Shown: positions 44,590 through 55,458 of the stretch, one piece after another
Layout of the letters: each line of letters starts with the position of its first letter
Numbering within the stretch: position 1 is the first letter of the stretch
Assembly: GCA_034509755.1 (NCBI GenBank)
Contig: CM067555.1
Location: forward strand, 3,852,142 to 3,916,141
DNA from: Anisodus tanguticus
Taxonomy: Eukaryota > Streptophyta > Magnoliopsida > Solanales > Solanaceae
Length of the DNA: 64,000 nucleotides
Direction of reading: 5' to 3'
The notes under the pieces: generated by a model
Database searches by the model: none
What the model was told of the DNA's origin: nothing
Seen by the model: the letters and a program-made list of their open reading frames with translations, nothing else
Program-made: the position numbers and the translations under genes

Positions 44590-44760
44590 TCTCCTTCATT
44601 TTTTTGGTCAAATAATTAGTTTTCCTGGTAAATTATTGCATGTATGACGGACTATTTATTGTTTTAGGAAAATTATTACGTGGGGATCTTAGCAAAATAA
44701 ACTGGGGGGGGTGAAACCTTGTAAAATTTGTTACATTTGAAATGAGGAAGAAAGAAAAAT
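44590..44760 (+). pseudogene. duplicate of the WRKY gene 3' end
   Basis: Closely follows 42368-42530: the last WRKY codons (CTCCTTCATTTT-TTGGTCAAATAATTAG, still ending in the same stop) and the first 130 bases of its 3' UTR (GTATGA, GGAAAATTATTAC, AGCAAAATAAA). No WRKY domain or earlier exon is present, so it is a partial duplication about 2.2 kb downstream in the same orientation. Confidence 0.9.
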
Positions 44761-45430
44761 ATGAACGGTTCTTTAGTTTTAAACTTATAAAGGTTTGAAC
44801 CCCGTGAATCGTTTCTTTTGTTGCCACTTGCCAATACTTCGAATCCCAACGTCACTTGTTGGAGTTGTTTCGTGTTTTAGCTTCTTCGTTCATATTAAAA
44901 AGTAGTTTAATGCTACTAATAGCTTTTTAAATAATTGCTATAATATGTGATGGCAGGCGTTAAGAATAGTTATTTACCAATTTTCATTTTTTTTTGCGCG
45001 GATTGCTCTTCATACGGGTTGGTCTTTAATTTCCCCCTTGTTTCTCACTTAATGAAAAATTATGGAAGTATCCTTGTTCGCTGGTCTACGAAATTAGAGA
45101 TTCTGGGTTTGATCCCCAGCAGATCCGATCAACTATGTAAGTCGTAGCGCGCTAGCGCGCGTACTCTTCCTCTATGAGCAAGACTCCATGCAAATTTGTC
45201 ACTCTTTGGGCGAGGCCTTCTGTTCTATGAACACCCCACCACTGAATGATTCGCTTTCAAGTTCTCAATTCTAACACAAGGTACATATATTAGATCGAAT
45301 GTACTTCTTAAATCTGATAAATGATTTTTTCGAATCCAAACTAATACCAATCCAATCCATTTCATGAAAAATGTGACCAATTCACAAAAAAAATTTCGCT
45401 CGGGTAAAGTTTCTTAGGAACTTTGCCTTG
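44761..45430. other. intergenic; small palindrome only
   Basis: No gene supported. GCGCGCTAGCGCGC at 45147-45160 is a perfect 14 bp palindrome in an AT-rich setting. GGGTTTGATCCCC at about 45107 resembles a Pol III B box, but I found no A box. Confidence 0.4.
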
Positions 45431-45775
45431 TCCGGCATAAGTTGTGTAGTAACTAATTCGTATTGTCCGACATAAGTTGTGTAGTAACTAATTCGTATTG
45501 TCCGACATAAGTTGTGTAGTAACTAATTTGTATTGTCCGGCATAAGTTATGCATGTCCGACATAACTTCAATTCTACAAAACTTATGCCGGACAAGGGCG
45601 AGACTTATGCCGTACAACAATTGCGAAATTAGGTAGGGGAGGCCATTTTTTTTATTTTTTCAACTACTTTTTTGTTACTTGAAATGATGGAAGACAAATT
45701 AAAGACTAGCGATTTGAGGGTCAAAAGTTAAAGACCACCTAATTTAGTGATATTCATGCGAATTGTCCACCAATT
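45431..45775. repeat. GGCATAAGTT repeat element, copy 2, with 35 bp tandem units
   Basis: Three units of 35 bp (TCCGACATAAGTTGTGTAGT...) at 45431-45535 are followed by inverted AACTTATGCCGGACA words and a tail (AAATTAAAGACTAGCGATTTGAGGG... CATGCGAATTGTCC) like that of 20733-21185. It lies about 0.5 kb upstream of the FTSH start. Confidence 0.7.
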
Positions 45776-46259
45776 TTCCCTTTTCAAAAAGGGTCATTTT
45801 CACTTTACCCGCAAATGGAAATTGGGGCATAAATTATTACACGATTTCCGTAAAGAACTTATGAACCATAAGACATAAGTTTCATTTGAGGGACAAATAT
45901 TAAAGATCAGTCCATTTGAAGGAAAACCGTGCAATTTCTTGTTTCAAAGTCCATCAACTTTTTAGCCCATAATACAAAAATTGGGCCCAAATGCATCCAG
46001 CTTTCGTCATTGGATCACATTACAAAGTTGTGGCCTATCCTACAACCACAAAGAAGAAACGCAAATGACCAAACTACCCTTAAACACCTAAACAAACAAT
46101 TTTTTCCTTTCCAACTTCCAAGTAAAAAAAATCATAACAAATCTGTGAAAATCAAAGTTTCTTGCTATTTTTTTTCCCGGTGATATTAACAATCAATTAG
46201 CCTCAAAAGGATCCGTTTTTGAGAATCGATTTTTAGGGATTTGAACTTATTGAAAAAAA

Positions 46260-49200
46260 ATGATGCTTTCACGTATTAGTCGCTCTATATCTAAAGCTTC
46301 TCGCTCCAATATTCACAAAGTAGTAAGCTCTATTTACATTTGTTGTGAATATGTGTTTTTTAATATTAATTTGTGATTTGTGTTTTTTGGTTTTGTTTTA
46401 GGGTGGTGGATATGGTGTGAGGTCGACGCTGTTGGATGAACTGGAAACGCGCGGCGCGTGCATTTCACGCCTTCATGGCGGCGGATTAGGGATTGTGAGA
46501 AATTATTTGACAGCGCGCGGCGCGTGCGTTACACGCGTTGATTCGGTTTTTGGAAGTCCTAGGTTACGGAGGTTTTTCTGTAGTGAAGGACCAAAGAGAA
46601 GAAGTGAAAATAAATAGATTGAATAATTGAGCTTTTTATTGAGAAAGTATAGGTTTGGCATAATACACAGATAGACACCTTTAAACTTAGCCTCAACTGG
46701 CAATTAAACATTCCAACTTTGAGAATGCACATGTACACGTTCAAAGCCTAGAATGAATAATGCAGTTATAGAGTATTAAATGATGTTTGGTCCTCAATTC
46801 GTCTCCACTATGTCAGTTAAACACTCCCGCCTTAAAAAATTATGTGCCACATTAGCGTCAGTGTCCACGAGACACGGTGGAAATTATGAAATTATGGGTA
46901 ACGACCATCCAAACAGAGTGTAACTTAGCCTCAACTGTCAATTAAACATTCCAACTTTGAGAATACACATCCAGACACCTCAACTCGTCTATGCTATGTC
47001 AGTTGAACACTCTCACTTACAAAATATGTGCCATGTTAGCGTCGGTGTTCACGAGACAGTGGAGATGAATTGAAGTGTCTGGATGTGCATTTTCAAAGTT
47101 GAAGTATTTAGTTGCTAGTTGAGGGTAAGTTAAGGTGTATCTATGTATTATGCCTTTAGGTTTTGTTTGTTTTTTTACTTGATTTTTAGTTCTTATCCGT
47201 TGAATTGTGGTTTTTTGTAGACTATGAGAACTATTATCCAAAGAACAAGAATGAAATTCCAAAAGGAAATAATAATCAAAAGGCTGAAAGTGGCAAAGGT
47301 ATGGTAGTGTGTTATTTATTTATGTTATTGGTAAATGTATGGATTATTTCTAGTGTGTGAAGTTTTCTTTATGTAATGTATGAACCAACAATGATGCCTC
47401 AATCTTAGTTGAAGACAGGTATATGGAGCCCCTATAGACATTCTGCTTCATTTGACCTATCTAATACTTCTTACACCTTGTCTGGATGGTTGCTTTCATA
47501 ATGTATTGTGTTGTGTTGTGTTGTATTGTATTGTATTGTATTATTTTGATGAATACAATATTTGGATAGATTGTATCATTTCCATCGTTACATAATGTCA
47601 GACATAATCAATTTGAAGAATAAACCTACAAGAAAAGTAGGATACAGTGTAGAGCTATCAAAAAGAGCTATAAAAAAGGCACAATAAAGGATTTAATATG
47701 ATTATTAGATAATAAGCAAAGACAAAATGAGATAGTTTGATATTAGGCGGAGGTGACAATCTTACTTTCATAAACTCTTGAGCGAAAAAGGGGATAGTGA
47801 CATCGTGCTGGGAGATCTGGAGCAATATGGTAGGTATCAGGATTTCGGGTATTGTAGAAGCATTAAGGCGGAGGAGGTTAAGGGTGTTGTTTGGCAGGAT
47901 GCGCAAGTCCGGGCCTGACGAGATCCCAGTTGAATTTTGAAAGAGCGTAGATAAGACAGGTTTGGAGTGACTGACTCAGTTGTTTAACGTCATTTTAAGA
48001 TGGCAAGAATGCCAGAAGAATTGAGGTGGAGTACAATGATCCCATTGTACAAGAACAAAGGTGCTATAACTATAGTGGTATCAAGCTGTTAAGCCACACT
48101 ATGGAAGTTTGGGAAATGGTTGTGGAGATGAGGGTAAGGAGAGGCATGTCTATTTTTGAGAACCCGTTTGGATTCATGTCGGGGCGTTTGACTACTGAAG
48201 CCATTCATCTTATTAGGAGGTTGGTGGAGCAATATAAAGAGATGAAGCGAAGACTTAAATATGGTTTTTATCGACTTCGAGAAGGCATACGACAAAGTCC
48301 TTAAGGAGGTTCTATGAAGATGTTTGGAGGTTAGGTGTACCTGTGGCATACATTAGGGCTATCAAGGATATATATGATGGAGCCAAGACTAGGGTACGGA
48401 CAGTAGGAGGAGACTCTGAGCACTTTCTAGTGATGATGGGGTTGCACCAGGGATCAACTCTTAGCCCATTACTATTTGCCTTGTTAATGGACGGACTGGC
48501 GCGACAAATCCAAGGGGAGGTGTCATGTTTATGTTATTCGCAGACGACATAGTCTTGATTGACGAGACTCGTAGCGGAGTGAATGCCAAGTTGGAGGTTT
48601 GGAGACAGACTCTAGAGTCTAAAGAGTTCAGGTTGAGTAGGACCAAGATAGAATATTTGGAGTGCAAGTTCAGCAACGGGAGAGACCCTGAGACCGGCGT
48701 GGAGGCGAGGCTTGGGACTCAAGTCATTCCAAAGAAAGAAAGTTTCAAGTACCTCCGGTCTATTATTCAAGGGAATGGAGAGATTGATGACGATGTCACA
48801 CATCGTATTGGGGCAGGGTGGATGAAATGGAGGCTCGCATATGGAGTCTTGTGCGACAAAAAAGTGCCACTAAAACTTAAAGACAAGTTTTATAGGGCAG
48901 TGGTTAGACCGACTATGTTGTATGGAGCGAAGTGTTTGCCAGTCAAGACTTCGCACATCCAAAAGATGATAGTTGCGGAGATGAGTATGCTGAGATGGAT
49001 GTGTGAGCATACAAAGAGAGATATGATTAGAAATGATGATATCCGGGTCAGAGTGGGAGTGGCCTCGGTGGATGATAAGATGCGGGAAGCAATGTTGATA
49101 TGGTTCGAGCATGTGCACAGGAGAGACAAATGCCCCAGTGCAGATGTTGGCTATGGACGGGTTCAAAAGGGGTAGAGGTAGGTCGAAGAAGTATTGGGGA

Positions 49201-52200
49201 GATGTGATTAGACGGGATATGGGGCAGGTGCAACTTACTGAGGACATGACCTTAGATAGGGGGTTGTGAAGGACACGGATTATGGTAGAAGGGTAGTAGG
49301 TAGTCGAGTGTAGTCCTACTTACACTCACAAAATGATAGTTGTAGTGTTATTAGTATAGGCCCGATTAGCCCATCACACGTATAGGCGCAATATTGCTTT
49401 ATAGTCCCTGTAGTTTGATTTCTGCTGCTATGTGTTCCCTAGTGTACTTTGTTTATATTATTTATCTGCGTTAGCTATTGCTTCCTTTTGTCAGAATGCG
49501 TTACCATGACGTATTCGATTTTGTTATCAGCATGTTCGTACAACTTTAATTTTTTGTCTCTGACCATTTCTCTTGCTTTGTAATGATTGCTTGATTGTGA
49601 TTATGCTTTGTCTTGAGCCGAGGGTCTCCCGGAAACAGCCGCTCTACCTACCAAGGTATAGGTAAGGTCTGTGTACACTCTACCCTTCCCAGACCCCACG
49701 TTGTGGGATTTCACTGGGTATGTTGTTGTAAGCAAAGACAAAATGAGAAAAAAAAGTAACGATGCAATCACACCAAATCGGTCATTACATAAAATAAGGC
49801 TTTTCGTCGTTACATAACAATAAGATACAATAAAATTTAAGTAACAATAAAAAAAATATTGTATTTAAACTAACAACACAATACAATACAATAGTTTACA
49901 ACCATCCAAACAAGCTTAACGCTCTAATTGTGTATTGATGATACAAATATGTTTCTTTTAAGTTTGTAAGGCGTTAATACAGAGATGCAAATTTATGTAA
50001 GAAATTGGTTGTAGAATTATATGAAAAATCCATGTTCTTCTCATGTTTAGTGCTTTATTTCGGGGTTGTGTTCAATGAACATTTTTGGTTTGGAATGTGT
50101 TGCAGAGGAAGGTGCTGGTGAGCAAGGAAACTCTCAGGAGAGCTTCGTGAAGCTAAACTACAATTTAACACCCCTGTTATTTATTGGGCTTATTCTGTCA
50201 TATATCCTCTTGTCTCCTCGGGAGCAGCAGGAGGTTAGTGTTCAAACAAAGTTATTTCTGCCATGTTGATCTTGTTGTTTCAGCTTCTCCCCCCAAAACC
50301 AAACTCCCCCCAAAAAACCCTTTTTTCCTTTTTACTGGAAGTGGATGTGATTAGGGCCTTTGTCGCGAATTGCGTGTTAGCTCGATATACGAAAAAATGA
50401 TCTTAAACATTTCAATATTTATGTGAAGACCAATTTTACCTCTACATTAATTGTAAACAACAACATACCCAGTGAAATCCACACCGTGGGGTCTGGGAGG
50501 GCAGAGTGTACACAGACCTTACCTCCACCTTGGTAGGTAGAGCGGCTGTTTCTGGGAGACCTGGCTCAAGACGTCTACATTAATTGTAATGGAAACAAAA
50601 ACACAGTAAGCCACCTAAGAGAGAATTAGTCAATTGGATAAAACATGTTAAATAGAGGGAAGCGATAGCACTTCTTTACCTTTTCATAAGTTTTTTAAAA
50701 GGAAATCCCCTTTTAAGGCTATAGAAGATTTGCAGTTAAATTTTTCACAAATAATGTTAATTTTCTTGTTTAATATGATGAGTCATAATGGAAAGATGAT
50801 CAGAAATGCACAAACTTTTGTAGGTTGAGTCATTACAAAGAAACACTTGCTTGTAGATACCAGACAGTAAATAAATGCTAGCCAGATTTAGCTGTCCTGA
50901 AGTGTTCATCCAGAAAGCGGTTGGGTGATAAAACTAGCTATTCAGTGCCACTCACAGTGCCGGATCAAAGGCAAGGCAAAAGAAGTCACTGCTTTAGGCC
51001 TAAAAAGTAAAAGAAAATTAAAAGTATATATAATATTGTAATATAATATATATAACAATTGTTCATTAAAGATTTCAAATTTTATGTTGGTTTTTAGGAT
51101 TTGGTTTAGGTTGTTCCGACAGATAAGTAAAGTACTGCAAATTTCTATATCTCTCATTAATTATTACAATTACCGCCTTTCGGTTATGTTTTTCCTCCTT
51201 TGTTTATCGTTCATTTTTCCTATTTTGGCGTTTTGCTTTCCAATTTCAACCAAGTTTTTCTAAATCAGGTATTTCACTTTTCCCTGTTTGATTGATCTAT
51301 ATAATAGAAAATAAATCCTTTATCTCATTACTATATAAATTTTATTAAGTCTAAGGCTTTTATTAAACTTAGGCTTTAGGCCTCTAGTTCTATTGAGCCG
51401 CCTTTGGACTGACACGACCTCTCTTTGAGAGGTCATATCACTTGCGTTATATTGGGAATATATAGTTCCATGTGACCTTTGAGAAAATGGTTTGCTCAAG
51501 CTGTCATAGCTCTATGTTTTGACGGGGAGTGGTAGCCTTTTCACGATGCTGGATTTTTAGTCTAACCTGTTAAAAGGAAAACAATTTTCCAGTCTGCTAT
51601 GTTTCCCCTGTTATTCAAGAAGATGAAGTCATATACTAGCATTTATGGAAGGCTTGATAATGTTTTCCTATGATTATGATCTTTATGGGAACTTAAAGAC
51701 TTAGGTTCTTGTATGATACATAGGCTGTGTGTTCCTAGTTGTTATTACCTGTTTTTTATATTTACAAATCCAAATTCGGTTGATAGTTGCCTCGAGTATA
51801 GTTTACAACACATGTCAGAACAAGACATTTATCGTTTCTATTATCCTATTGACGACAAGTTTTGGCATGAGGTAATGGCCCTGCATTCCACTAGTTTTTT
51901 AATAGGTCAGGGAAGGGCGGGTCGGACAATTAGGATTGACCCATTATGTTATTCTCTTTAAAATAGGGCAATGGCGGGGGAGATTTTTTGGGGAAAAGGG
52001 AGGTTTTGGCCTTTTTGGACGTAACTGTAGAGGTAATTGAGGGGTGGATCCATTTTGGGTTTGATATATGTAGTATTCTTTTTTTTTTTTTAGAATAACG
52101 TAATTCAGAAAAAATTAAACTAACCAACAAAAATATTTCTTGTCATATAATGTATAATTAATTTTTGTATTCTCATTCTAAACATAATAAAATAAGTGAT

Positions 52201-55200
52201 TCTAATTATATTTTGAAATCCTAACGATAAAAAAAAAGATCCCAAGAATTGATTGTTCATCCAATTTATATCAATAGGAGTTTAAAAAAAATCCATGCTG
52301 CAAAGTGAAAAATAAAGAGGAGAAATGAAAGATGACATAAATGGGGCGGGGCAGGGCAATTTTTTTTGAAAAATGCTAAACGGGGAAGGGCAGGGCTGGT
52401 TGAAATCTTTTAGCAGGTCAAGGACCTGCCCTATTGCCATCCCTAATTTAGAGCTCACTTCTTTTGCTGATATTTTATTCTTGCTTAAGCATATATTTTG
52501 ATGAAGAATTTCTCCTCAGTATAATGATATATCTTTAAATTAATGAAACGATGTGACTTCTCTAAATGTTTTAATTGTTAACTGATGACTGGTGAGTAAA
52601 GCAGGTTCTAATTCTATCGATTGAAGGCGCAGTTCTCTTAACTTCAGTGATTGGTTGTCTTCTGTAACTTGTTTCTCTTTCTTCTCACAATAATTTTCTT
52701 AAATGCACATTTTCAGATTAGCTTCCAAGAGTTCAAAAACAAGCTACTTGAAGCTGGTCTTATTGATAGGATTGTTGTTACTAACAAATCTGTGGCCAAA
52801 GTTTATGTGAGAAGCTCTCCAACTGGTCCTAATCAAATTGGTGATGACACTGTTCAAGGTCCTGTAACTGGTAGAAATGATAGATTAAACACGAGCCAGT
52901 ACAAATATTATTTTAACATTGGGAGTGTCGAGTCATTCGAGGAGAAGCTTGAAGAAGCACAGGAGGCATTAAGAATAGATCCTCATAATTATGTTCCTGT
53001 TACATATGTTGATGAGTTGAATTGGTTCCAAGAAATGATGAAGTTTGGTCCAACAGTGTTGCTTCTTGCTGTCCTTTATTTTATGGGACGGAGAGTGCAG
53101 GGCGGGATGGGTGTTGGAGGTCCTGGTGGAAAAGGTGGTCGTGGAATATTTAACATTGGCAAAGCGCATTTCACGAAGATGGATAAAAATGCCAAGAATA
53201 AGGTGAGTCTTAGTTTCTAACCATGCACTAGTGTCAAACTTGGGTGCAGATTCAGAAGTATTGAATTTGTTTTTAAAAGCTATATTTGAAGATGCTTCAT
53301 GCCATGGTATTTCATGATTAATTCTTGGAAAGTCTGTTAACATGTCTTTGGTACAGGTCTTCTTTAAAGACGTGGCTGGATGTGACGAGGCAAAGCAAGA
53401 AATCATGGAGTTCGTCCACTTCCTTAAAAACCCCAAGAAATATGAGCAGTTGGGAGCCAAAATTCCCAAGGGTGCTCTTCTAGTGGGTCCTCCTGGGACT
53501 GGGAAGACGCTTCTGGCCAAAGCTACAGCAGGAGAGTCTGGTGTACCTTTTCTTTCTATTTCTGGGTCAGATTTTATGGAGATGTTTGTTGGTGTTGGAC
53601 CAGCCAGAGTTAGGAGCTTATTTCAGGAGGCAAGGCAGTGTGCACCTAGTATAATTTTCATTGATGAGATTGATGCCATTGGTCGAGCAAGAGGGCGAGG
53701 TGGCTTTTCTGGAGGACATGATGAACGTGAAAGCACTTTAAATCAACTGCTTGTTGAAATGGACGGTTTTGCAACCACATCAGGTGTGGTTATGCTTGCT
53801 GGCACAAATAGACCTGATATATTAGACAAAGCCTTGTTAAGACCCGGTCGATTTGATCGTCAAATTACCATAGACAAACCAGACATAAAAGGCCGTGATC
53901 AGATATTCCGGATCTATTTGAGCAAGTTGAAACTTGACCATGAGGCATCCTATTATTCACAAAGGCTTGCTGCTCTAACACCTGGATTTGCCGGAGCAGA
54001 CATTGCAAATGTTTGTAATGAGGCTGCTTTAATTGCCGCAAGGAATGAGAGCACAATAATTACAATGCAACATTTTGAGGCAGCAATAGATAGGGTAATT
54101 GGAGGTCTTGAGAAGAAGAATAAGGTATCCGATCCTCAGTTTTTCTCTTCCACTATCTACTTTGCACTTTACATTGCATTGGTGGATATCACATATAATG
54201 TTCTTCATTCTGGATCTTGGTTATGGATAAATGTTTAGATTTGTGTGACTCATTGCAGAAATAAAAGGAAAAGAGAGAAGTTGTTGGATTTACATTTGCT
54301 TACTATTTCTGAATTGAAAAAGAGAGAAAAATAACTGGGATATTATGTGATTTATTAGTATCTAAATCTTGTGCCTCTCCCATGACTTTCCAGACCAACC
54401 AACCCGACAGATCTACCACTCAGTTGCTATGGGAAAACATTTTCAATTATGATTAAGGCATTATCAGAGATGTTTTTATTACTTTCTGGGGAAGTGGTAA
54501 ATTGATATTAAAGGTCTACATCCTTTGGAAGTTGGAACTGATTACAAATTTAGAATTTCTCTGTTTTCTTTTCGTACTAGGCAAGTATTTCTTTTATTTC
54601 ACTTAATCTCTCCCTTTTTTTGGGGGGGGGGGGGGGATGGGAGGTTATGAATGCTCAACAAATTATTTAACTTGATAAAAAATGATCTAATACGAGTACT
54701 CTTCTAAAGGCCAGGCCTGAAACTCCTTGTAGCAAGTGGAAAATTTAGAGTTTTGGTGGCAAGAATCCAATATTGTAAGAATAGGCGCTTTTATTAGTGT
54801 CCCACAAACTCAGCAACCACTGTAGTGACCATTTGTTGAATATCCTGTCAGCCAAAACTTTTTTGCAGGCACCATAGATCTGGAGATATTCAATGTAAGA
54901 ACTCTTTTTTCGGGGTGTGTGTGTGGGGGGGGGGGGGGTGGGGGGGTGGGGGTGATGTCCATAAAGTCCTCTTGGAAAGTTTTGAGCACTTTTTATTTTT
55001 TTAAGAGGTAACATTATGGAGAATATTTGAAGTGAGTAGCTACTGGATACTCCACTTCAATACCATTATAACTGCTTCTGGTTAACTTGAAACGAGTATG
55101 GAACCAACTTGGCATGGAGAGGGTAGGTGGGCAAAGCAAAGGTTGACCTTTCCGTGCATTCTGGTCCCTTTTCTTTTCTATCTTTCTTTTGTCTACTTTT

Positions 55201-55427
55201 TATTAATAAAAAAGGAATTTGGATGGATGCCCCCTTTGGGAAAGTTATGTGGTTAGTGTTAGAAATTTCTGGTCCAGTTTTAGGTTTGAGTTGTGAAGTT
55301 TTAAGGGTAAATAATTTCTTTTGTTTTGGATGATGTCGCATCTCAAAGCTTCCTGGGTGCTTTCTGCAGGTCATAAGCAAGCTAGAGAGGCGGACAGTTG
55401 CCTACCATGAATCTGGTCATGCTGTTG

Positions 55428-55458
<31 letters not shown>

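Larger units (their letters stand above)
47477..49914. mobile_element. MITE in FTSH intron 3, split by a LINE
   Basis: CTTGTCTGGATGGTTG on the left and CAACCATCCAAACAAG (at 49899-49914) on the right are inverted, each next to (TTGTA)n-type short repeats. The LINE at 47733-49728 divides it, and without the LINE it is about 420 bp. Confidence 0.78.

Noticed and set aside
48870..49247. 125-residue minus-strand frame
   Set aside because: Shadow of the LINE reverse transcriptase frame at 48525-49175.
52969..53520. 183-residue minus-strand frame
   Set aside because: Antisense to FTSH exons 5 and 6, whose protein is unmistakable.
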